Notes: a model not told the origin generated them from the sequence alone. A stretch of 53,469 nucleotides of DNA from Syntrophobacteraceae bacterium (GCA_003165235.1 PLSV01000214.1:1-53469); one strand, 5' to 3'; counted from the stretch's first letter, positions 1 to 7,459 are shown. Made by a program: numbers and translations.

Positions 1-529
1 CCAGGAACACGTAACGCCAACTGTATTCGTCAACCAGGAAGCCGGCCAGCGTAGGGCCGAGCGCCGGCGCCAGCACCACGCCGATGGTGTAAATGCCCAT
101 CGCCCGGCCGCGTTGCTCGCGCGGAAAAACCTCCGACATCACCACCATCGTCAACGGCTGGATCAGTCCGGAACTCATGCCTTGCAGCACGCGCGCAAGG
201 ATGACTTCGCCGCCGGTTCTGCTCGCCGCCCCGGCGACGGAACCGACGACGAACACCGCCAGTGCGCCGAGAAATGCCCGCTGATAGCCGAACCGGCCCA
301 GCGTCCAGGCGGTGAGCAGCATGGTCGCCGTCATCGACGCCAGGAAGCCGGTGGAGAGCCACTGGACCTGGTCCTGCCCCAGGCCGAACGCGCCCATGAT
401 GTCCGGCAGCGCCACATTGACCATGGTGGAGGCCGCTGTCGTGGCGGTGGTGGCGAGCATGACAGTAATGGTCGCCAACCATTTATAGCCGGCGCCGAAG
501 CGCGCGGCGTAGGTCTCAATGGGCGACAT
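1..529 (-). CDS. DHA2-family MFS drug-efflux transporter (EmrB/QacA type), 3' end outside window
   Basis: Translating the minus strand from the ATG at 529 gives about 176 uninterrupted residues that run off the window edge. They open MSPIETYAARFG and carry hydrophobic helices with MFS landmarks: a VNVALPDIMGAF segment after helix 1, a GRFGYQRAF loop and an EQRGRAMGIYTIGVVLAPALGP stretch around residues 140-160. These are typical of the 14-helix DHA2 proton antiporters that pair with an EmrA-type adaptor. The start overlaps the end of the adaptor gene by 14 bp, so the two are translationally coupled. The shorter open frames across this stretch are shadows. Substrate cannot be told. Base composition is much richer in GC than the rest of the window. 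Confidence 0.85.
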   Translation of the reverse strand, partial: MSPIETYAARFGAGYKWLATITVMLATTATTAASTMVNVALPDIMGAFGLGQDQVQWLSTGFLASMTATMLLTAWTLGRFGYQRAFLGALAVFVVGSVAGAASRTGGEVILARVLQGMSSGLIQPLTMVVMSEVFPREQRGRAMGIYTIGVVLAPALGPTLAGFLVDEYSWRYVFL

Positions 530-1451
530 CGATCGACACCTCTACCATCAGGCCTGGCTGGAGGGGATGCTCGGGCTTGTCAATGGCGATCCGGACCGGC
601 ACCCGCTGGGTGATCTTGGTGAAGTTGCCCGAGGGGTTGGGGCTGGGTAGCAGGGCGAACTGGTTGGTGGCCGCGTTGCCCACGCGCAACACCCGGCCGT
701 GCAGCACGAGTTCCGGATAGGCGTCCACCGTCACGCTCGCAGGCTGGCCGACGCGCACGCTGCCGACAGCGGTTTCCTTGACGTTGGCTTCTACCCACAC
801 GTCGTCCGGGTCATGCATCATCATCAGCCACTGGCCGGCCTGCACGTAGTCGCCGGCATGGATGAAGGTGATGTCGACGATGCCATCGCAGGGGGCGCGT
901 AGAGTGCGGTCTGCGATCTCCTGGCTTACCTGATCGGCCTGCGCGGCGAGGGCCGCACGCTCGGCGCGCAGCACCTCGATGTGCTGCTCCAGCATGGACA
1001 CCTGGCCGAGTTGGGCGGTCGCCTGCGTCAGCGCCGCCCGTCGGACTTCAAGCTGCGCCCTGGCCTGGCGCAACGCAGCATCCTGCTGGAGCTGCGTACT
1101 GCGCGCATGGTCCCAGAGCTGGCGGGAGATGGCGCCCTGGCCGAGCTGCGGATCGGCGCGGGCAAAGTCCGCGCGTGCAAGGTCCGCCTGATGCGCCGCC
1201 ACCTCTATAGCCGCCTCAGCAGCGGCGATCTGCGCCCGGGCATCGGAGACCCCTGCCGCCGTCGTTTGCTGCGTTGTGTCGCGCTGGATCGTGGTCTGGC
1301 GGATCTGGGCGTCGTGCGCCGCCAGGTTGCCTTCCAGGGTGGCCAGTCGCAGCCTTGCGTCGCGAGAGTGTCCACCTCGCCCAGCGCGCGCACGCATGAA
1401 GCGGCGCGGCCCCGCAAATATGTCAGAAAGACCTGCCCGCTCATCACTCAT
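516..1451 (-). CDS. HlyD/EmrA-family efflux adaptor, N-terminally truncated
   Basis: A 311-residue periplasmic adaptor of a tripartite or EmrAB-type pump. It shows a long alpha-helical hairpin rich in Ala, Gln and Arg (about residues 40-190), a lipoyl-type half with RAPCDGIVDITFIHAGDYV near 195-215, and a beta-barrel with VWVEANVKETAVGSVRVGQ. EmrA proteins normally have about 60 more N-terminal residues: a membrane anchor and the first lipoyl half ending in a DDAYV-like motif. Here residues 1-35 are polar and jump straight into the hairpin, as if an internal deletion had fused a short start to the hairpin. It may be non-functional or a pseudogene. It sits between marR (8-bp overlap) and the MFS gene (14-bp overlap), a normal marR-emrA-emrB order. 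Confidence 0.75.
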   Translation of the reverse strand: MSDERAGLSDIFAGPRRFMRARAGRGGHSRDARLRLATLEGNLAAHDAQIRQTTIQRDTTQQTTAAGVSDARAQIAAAEAAIEVAAHQADLARADFARADPQLGQGAISRQLWDHARSTQLQQDAALRQARAQLEVRRAALTQATAQLGQVSMLEQHIEVLRAERAALAAQADQVSQEIADRTLRAPCDGIVDITFIHAGDYVQAGQWLMMMHDPDDVWVEANVKETAVGSVRVGQPASVTVDAYPELVLHGRVLRVGNAATNQFALLPSPNPSGNFTKITQRVPVRIAIDKPEHPLQPGLMVEVSIDVAH

Positions 1452-1911
1452 CCGCTGGTTGAGGCGCGCGCGCCCTGGTCAGGGCGGCGCAAATGCGATC
1501 AATCACGCTCAGGGTCATTGTCAGTTCCTCATCACTGATGTCGGCAAGAATCTGCTGCCGGATCGCAGCGGCGGCTTCTTCCACCTTTTCTACCATCGCG
1601 CGGCCGCGCGGGGTGAGGCAAAGGATCTTGGCGCGCCGGTCACAGTCGGTCCGGCGCTCGATCAGCCCAGCCTCGTCGAGGGTATCGATAAGACGAACAA
1701 GGGTGGAACTTTCGATGCCGACCGACTCCGCGAGATCCTTTTGCCGCATCGGCATCCCGCCCCGCGCTACATAAAGCAGGGGCAGCCAGGTCGCTTCAGT
1801 GAGGCCGAACGGCAGCAACCGTTCGTCCACGGCCAGCCGCCATTGCCGGGCGGTATAACCTAGCCTGCGGCCGAAAACTTGGCGAATGTTCAATGGGGGC
1901 GATTCGTCCAT
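1444..1911 (-). CDS. MarR-family transcriptional repressor
   Basis: A 155-residue winged-helix regulator of normal MarR length. The DNA-binding part (about 50-105) contains MRQKDLAESVGIESSTLVRLIDTLDEAGLIER and then a wing with DRRAKILCLTPRG, which is the family signature. C-terminal helices form the dimerisation region. As first gene of the marR-adaptor-MFS operon it probably represses its own operon and is released by a pump substrate. A perfect 7-3-7 palindrome lies 45 bp upstream of the start. Codon use is strongly GC-biased like the two genes that follow, which suggests acquisition from a high-GC donor. Confidence 0.88.
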   Translation of the reverse strand: MDESPPLNIRQVFGRRLGYTARQWRLAVDERLLPFGLTEATWLPLLYVARGGMPMRQKDLAESVGIESSTLVRLIDTLDEAGLIERRTDCDRRAKILCLTPRGRAMVEKVEEAAAAIRQQILADISDEELTMTLSVIDRICAALTRARAPQPADE

Positions 1912-1955
1912 GGGATTTCTGGCTCGTGCAGTTCGTTTAGAGCAAACTACTTTTT

Positions 1956-1972
1956 ATCAGAACTATTCTGAT
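1956..1972. promoter_or_regulatory. Palindromic operator, probable MarR site
   Basis: ATCAGAA-CTA-TTCTGAT is a perfect 7-bp inverted repeat with a 3-bp spacer, in an AT-rich stretch directly upstream of the marR start at 1911. Size and position fit a MarR dimer site controlling the divergent edge of the efflux operon. Assignment to this MarR is inference. Confidence 0.55.
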
Positions 1973-2040
1973 TCAAATCATTATAATGCGGGCTGCTTTA
2001 ATGTGTAAATGATAATGTGTGGACGGACCAGGAACTCGAA

Positions 2041-2178
2041 ATGATGGGACAGGTCCCGGCAGAGCGCCGGGCGCTCATGAAGGAATTGGAGGAGTCAGCG
2101 GAGGCGAAAAAGAGAATTGACCTCAGGGCTGCCATAGAGCAGGTCCAATGGCGATTCGAAGGAGCGAGGAAAGGATAA
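2041..2178 (+). CDS. Possible small ORF or gene remnant (45 aa)
   Basis: An open frame begins after a stop at 1999-2001 and ends with TAA at 2176-2178. From the ATG at 2041 it would encode 45 residues, mostly charged helix (AERRALMKELEESAEAKK, then EQVQWRFEGARKG). An upstream GTG at 2017 would add eight residues. The composition looks protein-like, but there is no clear ribosome-binding site and I recognise no family. It may be the 3' remnant of a gene cut at the junction between the GC-rich efflux operon and the rest of the window. Confidence 0.2.
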   Translation: MMGQVPAERRALMKELEESAEAKKRIDLRAAIEQVQWRFEGARKG

Positions 2179-2236
2179 ATAGGAGATATTTGCGTGAAAA
2201 GCCGGCCTCCTCCAGTTGAAGAATTCCGAATTAAGG

Positions 2237-2411
2237 GAGCCTCTTGCAAAAGTCCCAAGATGACGCTCAAAGGGGCTAAAAACTGAGCCGCAGGGTGGGC
2301 ACAGCTTCATCGTGCCCACCAAAGCGCTTTCCGGAGCACGAAAAATGGTGGGCACGGAAAAACTGTGCCCACCCTGATTGTCCTACCTCCAATAAGTTTT
2401 GCAAGAGGCTC
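2237..2411. mobile_element. MITE-like non-autonomous element
   Basis: The ends are perfect 15-bp inverted repeats: GAGCCTCTTGCAAAA at 2237-2251 and its complement at 2397-2411. Both ends are flanked by AAGG (2233-2236 and 2412-2415), consistent with a 4-bp target duplication. Inside, CAGGGTGGGCACAG (2291-2304) pairs with its complement at 2363-2376, so the whole 175-bp unit can fold into a long hairpin. No transposase reading frame is present. Termini of this kind occur in small repeats mobilised in trans by IS transposases; which IS is not visible here. Confidence 0.65.
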
Positions 2412-2488
2412 AAGGGATTTAGGAATTAATTCCTGAATTCCCAAATTCCCTAATCCATAGTTATTTTCGTAAATCCTGTAAACCCTGT

Positions 2489-3427
2489 CTAAGCTTTTCC
2501 CCCGTCTCCGCGTCCCCGTTTACCGCTGGAGTTCCTTTTATGATTGGCCAGTCCAACCGCAAAGTCCAGGATTTGCGAACTTTCGCGGTATGCGTCCGAG
2601 CAGAAATCCCCAAGGTGGCGAGCGCTTCGTTCGAAATCCTCCATAAACCCCTTAAGGTTTGCCGAGCTATAGAATTGTTCATAGACCTCCAGGCCGTCTT
2701 TCAAAGCGGAAAGAATCTCTTCGGTATTGGGATTCATCTGGGTGATGGCGGCATAGAGTTCCGGACTTTGCGCGAAAATCCTCCCTACGAGGTTCATTTC
2801 GATGCGGTAGCTCGGGCTCGTATAATTCAGAGTTTCGTCTATGTCCACATCGAGCTTTCTCAGGGTCCTTCCAATGAGCATAGTCGTAAGGTGGAAAAGC
2901 ACCTGGATGATGCCCATCATCCTGTCGTGTTCTTCCGGGCTGCATTCCTTGACCCTGATGCCACTCGAGGTAAAAAGCGCGCGCAGGCTCCGCCACTGCG
3001 CCCGGCCGATGCGAACGGGACAGGCGGCAAGGGTCTGGCCCGTAAAGCTCGATATTCGGCCTCCAAACATTGGGTGAAGCCCGACGACGCAAGCGGGGGA
3101 CTGCAGCATCTCTTTCACCGGGGCGGTCTTCAGGCTGGTCAGGTCCATCAGGAGTTGATCCTGCCGGGTATGGGGAACGAGTCTCCTGATTATCTCGACG
3201 GTCTTATGAAGCGGCACGGCAAAAATGACTATATCGGATTCGCGTACAGCCCGCTCGGGCGTGAGCGCCGTACCCAGGTCGGCAATATTGACTTGAAATC
3301 CATGCGAGCTGAAGAACTTTGAAAAAAGCCGGCCCATTTCGCCCTGCCCGCCGATTATCCCGATTACGGAACGCTTATTCCACCGGCAGCTTGAGTTGGT
3401 TATGCCGCAAAAATGAGGGCCATCCAT
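2489..3427 (-). CDS. tyrA: Prephenate dehydrogenase
   Basis: A 312-residue NAD(P)-dependent enzyme that oxidatively decarboxylates prephenate to 4-hydroxyphenylpyruvate in tyrosine synthesis. The Rossmann motif GIIGGQGEMG lies near residue 23. FAVPLHKTVEIIRRL and LMDLTSLKTAPVKEML follow, and the GLHPMFGG block near 118 carries the conserved substrate-site His. The C-terminal helical half ends in a basic tail. The ATG at 3427 has AAAGGA about 7 nt upstream. It lies 34 bp downstream of the DAHP synthase gene on the same strand. The pair forms a two-gene operon behind a Tyr-rich leader, which fits a tyrosine-specific role. No chorismate-mutase domain is present. Confidence 0.9.
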   Translation of the reverse strand: MDGPHFCGITNSSCRWNKRSVIGIIGGQGEMGRLFSKFFSSHGFQVNIADLGTALTPERAVRESDIVIFAVPLHKTVEIIRRLVPHTRQDQLLMDLTSLKTAPVKEMLQSPACVVGLHPMFGGRISSFTGQTLAACPVRIGRAQWRSLRALFTSSGIRVKECSPEEHDRMMGIIQVLFHLTTMLIGRTLRKLDVDIDETLNYTSPSYRIEMNLVGRIFAQSPELYAAITQMNPNTEEILSALKDGLEVYEQFYSSANLKGFMEDFERSARHLGDFCSDAYRESSQILDFAVGLANHKRNSSGKRGRGDGGKA

Positions 3428-3461
3428 GCTTTGTTCCTTTAACTTTTGCGCACATGTGCTT

Positions 3462-4475
3462 TCAGATAAACCGGCCGACCGCTTCAGCGACTCGGCGGCA
3501 TTCCTCGATCATGGAAAGAAATACGTTCGGGCGAAGAGATTGAGGGCCGTCGCTCATTGCTTCCTCAGGACGCACGTGCACTTCAACGAGGAGCCCGTCG
3601 GCGCCGGCCGCAATGGCCGCCCTCGAGACTGCCGGCACAAGGTCCGCCCTCCCCACCGCGTGACTCGGGTCAACTATTACCGGAAGGTGTGTGAGTTGCT
3701 TCAGTAGCGGCACCGCGCTGATATCGAGGGTGTTTCGAGTTTCGGTTTCGAAGGTGCGGATTCCCCTTTCACACAGGATTACCTTCTCGTTTCCCTGCGC
3801 CATGATGTATTCGGCCGACATGAGAAATTCCTTTATAGTCGCGCAGAGGCCGCGTTTCAGGATGACCGGTTTATCGATGTTGCCAACCTCTGTGAGGAGC
3901 CTGAAATTCTGCATGTTGCGAGTGCCGATCTGGACGATGTCCGCATACTTGCAAACCATCACGGTGTCTCTTGGATCCATGAGTTCGGTGACTATCTTCA
4001 TGCCGGTTTTGTCACGCACTCCGGCAAGGAGTTTCAACCCTTTTTCGCCCCAGCCCTGGAACGCGTAGGGTGAGGTGCGTGGTTTGAAAGCGCCGCCGCG
4101 CAAAAAACGAACCCCCGCAGGCTCGATCTCCTCGGCGATTTGCTCGAGAACTTCCCGGCTCTCGACCGCACAGGGCCCTGCGATAACCTGGATCTGAAGG
4201 CCGCCGATAGCTAGGCCGTTTATATGCACCACGCTGTTTTCGGGCTTGAACTCCCTGCTGACCAGCTTGTACGGTTTCAGGATGGGGAGCACCTTTTCCA
4301 CTCCTGGAAAAGACTCCATAGGGATCTCCGCTATAATCCGTTCATCTCCAATCGCACCGACAATGGTCCTGTGCTCGCCCTTGGAGATATGCGCCCGGAG
4401 GCTCATGTCCTCGAGGCGTCGGACTATTCTGAGCAGGTCTTCTTCCTGGTGATCCGGACGCATTACAATGATCAT
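3462..4475 (-). CDS. aroF: 3-deoxy-7-phosphoheptulonate (DAHP) synthase, type I-beta with N-terminal regulatory domain
   Basis: A 337-residue enzyme that condenses phosphoenolpyruvate and erythrose 4-phosphate, the entry to the shikimate pathway. Residues 1-70 form the ferredoxin-like regulatory domain seen in TM0343-type enzymes. The barrel follows, with IAGPCAVES near 102, RGGAFKPRTSPYAFQG near 127-142, QIGTRNMQNF, KRGLCATIKEF, LCERGIRTFE and VDPSHAVG. These include the metal-binding Cys, His and Glu and the PEP-binding Lys and Arg. Length is normal for the family. With tyrA it forms an operon preceded by promoter, leader peptide and terminator. The start is the ATG at 4475, with GGGGGA about 9 nt upstream. 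Confidence 0.93.
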   Translation of the reverse strand: MIIVMRPDHQEEDLLRIVRRLEDMSLRAHISKGEHRTIVGAIGDERIIAEIPMESFPGVEKVLPILKPYKLVSREFKPENSVVHINGLAIGGLQIQVIAGPCAVESREVLEQIAEEIEPAGVRFLRGGAFKPRTSPYAFQGWGEKGLKLLAGVRDKTGMKIVTELMDPRDTVMVCKYADIVQIGTRNMQNFRLLTEVGNIDKPVILKRGLCATIKEFLMSAEYIMAQGNEKVILCERGIRTFETETRNTLDISAVPLLKQLTHLPVIVDPSHAVGRADLVPAVSRAAIAAGADGLLVEVHVRPEEAMSDGPQSLRPNVFLSMIEECRRVAEAVGRFI

Positions 4476-4521
4476 GATGATTTTCCCCCATATTTCTTTT
4501 CAATTCGGAGCAAGAGGATAC

Positions 4522-4557
4522 AAAAAAAGCCGTGAGCACTCCAGGCGCTCACGGCTT
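4522..4557 (-). terminator. Attenuator terminator upstream of aroF
   Basis: On the minus strand AAGCCGTGAGC (4557-4547) pairs perfectly with GCTCACGGCTT (4537-4527), an 11-bp stem ending in a run of seven T (4528-4522). It lies 21 nt beyond the stop codon of the Tyr-rich leader and 46 nt before aroF. That is the layout of a ribosome-dependent attenuator. The competing antiterminator pairing was not worked out in full. Confidence 0.8.
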
Positions 4558-4578
4558 CAAAACAAACAAATTCAATTG

Positions 4579-4653
4579 TCAGTACCCGAGCATACCCGAA
4601 GCGTTCCCTTCACCGGGATACAAATAAGCGTAATAATAAAATCTGCTGAGCAT
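4579..4653 (-). CDS. Tyrosine-rich leader peptide of aroF-tyrA attenuator (24 aa)
   Basis: A 24-residue ORF starts at the ATG at 4653, with AGGAGA 6 nt upstream, and stops at TGA 4581-4579. It begins MLSRFYYYAYLYPGEG: five Tyr and one Phe fall within residues 5-12, and Tyr is also the last residue (six Tyr of 24). It lies between a good sigma-70 promoter and a strong terminator just before DAHP synthase and prephenate dehydrogenase. The inferred function is to sense charged tRNA-Tyr: stalling at the Tyr codons when tyrosine is scarce would block the terminator. The arrangement matches classical amino-acid attenuators such as trp and pheA. Confidence 0.82.
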   Translation of the reverse strand: MLSRFYYYAYLYPGEGNASGMLGY

Positions 4654-4674
4654 TATTCTCTCCTGACGGCACAG

Positions 4675-4703
4675 AATAGACGTCATTGCGGGCAATTTGT
4701 CAA
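4675..4703 (-). promoter_or_regulatory. Sigma-70-type promoter for leader-aroF-tyrA
   Basis: On the minus strand TTGACA (4703-4698) is separated by 17 bp from TCTATT (4680-4675). A start near 4668 would leave about 15 nt before the leader ATG at 4653, enough for the AGGAGA ribosome site. Confidence 0.6.
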
Positions 4704-4780
4704 GATAAATTCCAGACAAATTTGAAGACGTGAAACCTTTGAAAACCGGACTTTCCGCCGATGCGCCATTGCCTAAGGAT

Positions 4781-5350
4781 CTACACGTATTCCAGTTTTC
4801 GCATCAATACGGATTCGTATCCGATCTCCACCTCGCCACTGCCAAAAACCCTTTCTCCATCCCTCGTTTTTGCCCGAACGAGGACATCCTCCACCTTGTC
4901 GTTGATTCCGGCCGAGTCGCCGGAAAAGTACAAAATCAGGTCCGGTATGCCGTCATCATTTAAATCCCGCAGACTGCGGGCGTAAATCTCGGGGTCGTTC
5001 ATATCGTCAACAGGCCCGACGCTCCCAGGTCCGATCCTGACCGAACAAGGGTCCACCCGCCCGGGGTCGAAGTCGAAACCGTCCCGTTCTTTGGTGGCGC
5101 TTAGAATTACAACCGGAATTATTCTGCCTTCCAGGTAGTTGTCACTGACCGAGCCGACAAGCACTTTAACATTGTTGCGGTGAAGGATATTCAGCCAGGG
5201 ATATAGCCCAAACCAAAGGAACCCCATTCCCACGGCAATTCCGATAATGGGAAGAAAACTCAGGCCGAGCGCAATAAAGAGAAGACCGGCCGTGCAAAGC
5301 AGGACACTCCGTATCAAAACCCACCCATGCTCTTTTATTATTTTGTCCAT
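4781..5350 (-). CDS. Membrane-anchored protein with Ca-binding-type D-x-N-D-D-G repeat domain
   Basis: A 189-residue protein of unknown function. Residues 8-52 hold two hydrophobic helices (WVLIRSVLLCTAGLLFIALG and a Gly/Phe-rich second one). The rest is a soluble domain with IIPVVILSATKERDGFDFDP, VDPCSVRIGP and DLNDDGIPDLILYF near 130-143. That order (PVxIL, DFDxxxxDPxSVRxGP, DxNxDGxPDLxLxF) is a recurrent module in secreted bacterial and archaeal proteins, and the acidic loop probably binds calcium. The ATG at 5350 is preceded by GGAGGA at good spacing. It stands alone between the aroF operon and a stretch of gene debris. Confidence 0.7.
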   Translation of the reverse strand: MDKIIKEHGWVLIRSVLLCTAGLLFIALGLSFLPIIGIAVGMGFLWFGLYPWLNILHRNNVKVLVGSVSDNYLEGRIIPVVILSATKERDGFDFDPGRVDPCSVRIGPGSVGPVDDMNDPEIYARSLRDLNDDGIPDLILYFSGDSAGINDKVEDVLVRAKTRDGERVFGSGEVEIGYESVLMRKLEYV

Positions 5351-5506
5351 GATCTTCCTCCAGAGTTAAACAACAGAACTCTAAGGAATAATTTAAGAGG
5401 GGAGAAAGAATATTGTCAATCGAGGTAAATTTTTCAATGTCTTCAATGCGCCGATTTCTGTCAGTCCTTTGACTCGCCGCCTGGGCGCCTGACCCGCGAA
5501 CCGGCT

Positions 5507-5688
5507 ATTCGAGTTTTCGCAGAAAATCATGGAGGATATCCTCGGCGCGATAACCTTGATTCTGTGGCAAACTTCTTCGAGGGTGAAATCTCCCCGTTGC
5601 TCGTACAAATAAATGAGGAAAAAAACCATAAACAGAACGTCCCAGAGTTCTTCGGCCGCCTCTTCGACTTTTTCAGCCCGCACTGCCG
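5507..5688 (-). pseudogene. Internally deleted mazG fragment (second, decayed copy)
   Basis: Bases 5507-5557 are identical to the last 51 bp of the intact mazG (7853-7903). Bases from about 5561 to 5688 match its middle (about 8246-8380) with scattered substitutions. The intervening ~340 bp of mazG are missing. In frame it still reads RAEKVEEAAEELWDVLFMVF, where the intact gene has EELGDVLF. The conserved Gly is Trp, and the reading frame is lost at the internal junction. This is a broken partial duplicate, not a gene. A 129-residue open frame across it is a chance fusion. Confidence 0.85.
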
Positions 5689-5813
5689 GTTGCAAGGTAG
5701 AGCCTGTTGGGGCCCTCTCCGTAAATCCTGTCGTAGCTGTCCCGCGCTTTGCAGATGAAAGGCATTGCGATCGCTGCGGCAAAAACGATGCTCAGGAAAA
5801 GCGGAAGTCTCAT
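5673..5813 (-). pseudogene. tupA: 5' fragment of tungstate-binding protein gene (TupA-like) fused to mazG debris
   Basis: From the ATG at 5813 (AGGAGGGG upstream) the frame gives 46 residues: a signal peptide MRLPLFLSIVFAAAIAMPF, then DSYDRIYGEGPNRLYLATGS, ending two codons later in the mazG fragment. YGxGPxxLxLATGSPGELG is, from memory, the mature N-terminus of periplasmic tungstate-binding proteins, so only the first ~44 residues of a ~270-residue protein remain. The break coincides with the start of the mazG fragment (5688). A functional tupA elsewhere is expected, since a tungsten-type AOR is encoded at 17231. The short peptide might still be translated and exported. Confidence 0.6.
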
Positions 5814-5905
5814 GCGCCGCCCCTCCTGAGGTTGAAAAAGGATAGCTGCGGGCGGCTGATCATTTCCGGGAATGTGCGAAATGATCAGCGCGCCCATAAT
5901 TTAAG

Positions 5906-7384
5906 CTACTCTGTTACAACTATTTGAAGGAGAATAATCATGTCGTAAACGGACGTGTTCACCTGCGTTTGAGCAGTGCAATCCGTCAGATAGTACGAAG
6001 CGCCGCACCCGTTGAATTGCGGTGTAATCTTATTCTGGAGCGTCGACAGGGCTGCGCTAAGCTTCCCGTTTGCGATCAAATTCTTTGCATTATTGAACTC
6101 TGTCAATGCAAGGGCCTTATAGGAAGGCTTCGTGAAGCTGGAACCGTTGAGAGATTTCAGATACGAAAGCAGTGCATCGATATTTTCGACTACGTTTGGA
6201 GTGGGGTCTATTGCTCCATAGACAACTACCTGGTTTTGATCGACGTAGTTCCAGCCTGCTTCGCTGGTGTCTATATCTGTAGTATTCTTGGGCAAGGGAT
6301 CAACCCTGATCATCGTAGCGGTCTTCGCCGAAAAGCCGGCATTGTGATCTCCTAACGTGTCATATGGCCATACCCATGTGTTTTGATCTGCGGCATCGGT
6401 GGCAGTCGCTCTCTGATCGGGCGGGCCGGGCATCTTCTGAGGTGGCACTACCCTGAAGGGGCCTTCACCGACGAGTTGGTTATTGGGACCGAGAGAACCC
6501 GGAACCAAAAGCTCACCGTCCCTCTTAAATGCGAGAATGACCTGCAATCCTTTCGGATTGTATATCGGGGACCCGTTCATTCTGCCCTTACACGATGGGG
6601 CGCTGTAATCACACCATCCTGTCGAAGGGTTTTTGGCTATATCAGCTTGCGCGTCATAAAAGAAGTCAGCCTGCGGGTAGATGCCGTAGAGATAATAAAG
6701 TCCGGCAGTATTAACGGGCTGGAGTGGGTGAGACGTTGCGAAGCCATCCGGGGCGAAGACCGTCACTCCGGTTGCAGAAGACAGAACGCCGGCCGTCGAA
6801 AGGAGCTTCTTCATGGTGACGCCCGTGTATTCACAGTAAGTATCCGTAGACTTACTTGCGTTCATGAGCAGAAATTGGCTAACCTGCGGCATCTTCTCGA
6901 TCTCGGCCAGAGAGAATACACGACTGGGGGCGGCCACCATGGCCGGGGTGTCATTGGGATCACCCGGATAGTGTATTGTCAAAATCTCATCGATGTTTGA
7001 ATAACCATCACCGTCCGAATCCAGGGTCTCAATGGATCGAAGCGCCGCTACGGTTCGGCCTAATGTTATGCTTGCCCCTAAATAGGCCAGACCATAAGGG
7101 TTCAGGGTAGCTTGAAAATCATTATAAGTGTCAACTTGGCCGGACATGGCGTGGCAGTACTGGCAACTTCCAACACTTTTTTTCTGTCCTGTTGGCATTC
7201 CACCTTTATGGCACGTAGTGCAGCTATCAAGCTTGGTGCCCGTTGCCTGGGGATAGGCGGATAGAAAAGTGGTTGCGTCCTGGGTGCCATCATTATTGTG
7301 AGGGTAAAAGCAAAAAGCTTGACTGCAGGAAAAAACAAATGCTGTTACGGCGATCACTTGAAGAACTCGAAGAAAAACTCTCAT
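5906..7384 (-). CDS. Secreted di-haem c-type cytochrome with molybdopterin-fold-like domain
   Basis: 492 residues from the ATG at 7384 (AAAGGAGGGGGAG upstream; the longer open frame is unlikely). A signal peptide ends near residue 25. Two haem c sites follow, CTTCH (55-59) and CQYCH (74-78), then a calcium-type loop DSDGDGYSN (122-130). A larger domain contains YTGVTMKKLLSTAG, GVTVFAPDGF and a GEGPFRVVPPQ block. That reminds me of the sulfite-oxidase molybdopterin fold found fused to cytochromes in Geobacter-like bacteria, although I see no clear cofactor-binding Cys. The C-terminal ~100 residues are helical. Probably a periplasmic or surface electron-transfer protein; substrate unknown. Confidence 0.75.
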   Translation of the reverse strand: MRVFLRVLQVIAVTAFVFSCSQAFCFYPHNNDGTQDATTFLSAYPQATGTKLDSCTTCHKGGMPTGQKKSVGSCQYCHAMSGQVDTYNDFQATLNPYGLAYLGASITLGRTVAALRSIETLDSDGDGYSNIDEILTIHYPGDPNDTPAMVAAPSRVFSLAEIEKMPQVSQFLLMNASKSTDTYCEYTGVTMKKLLSTAGVLSSATGVTVFAPDGFATSHPLQPVNTAGLYYLYGIYPQADFFYDAQADIAKNPSTGWCDYSAPSCKGRMNGSPIYNPKGLQVILAFKRDGELLVPGSLGPNNQLVGEGPFRVVPPQKMPGPPDQRATATDAADQNTWVWPYDTLGDHNAGFSAKTATMIRVDPLPKNTTDIDTSEAGWNYVDQNQVVVYGAIDPTPNVVENIDALLSYLKSLNGSSFTKPSYKALALTEFNNAKNLIANGKLSAALSTLQNKITPQFNGCGASYYLTDCTAQTQVNTSVYDMIILLQIVVTE

Positions 7385-7459
7385 CTCCCCCTCCTTTAAA
7401 GGTTGTTCTAAGGTCGTCCATTCTGCCGGCGGGCCCATATGCCCAACCAAATCAGTCAG

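Noticed and set aside
30..482. 150-residue minus-strand open frame rich in His, Gly and Arg
   Set aside because: Out-of-frame shadow of the partial MFS transporter gene, which reads with proper helices in the adjacent frame.
5393..5782. 129-residue open frame resembling MazG
   Set aside because: It spans the decayed mazG fragment plus unrelated flanks; the conserved EELGD is EELWD and the ends have no homology, so it is not a gene.
6383..7000. 205-residue plus-strand open frame
   Set aside because: Antisense to the di-haem protein, which has signal peptide, haem motifs and a strong ribosome site.
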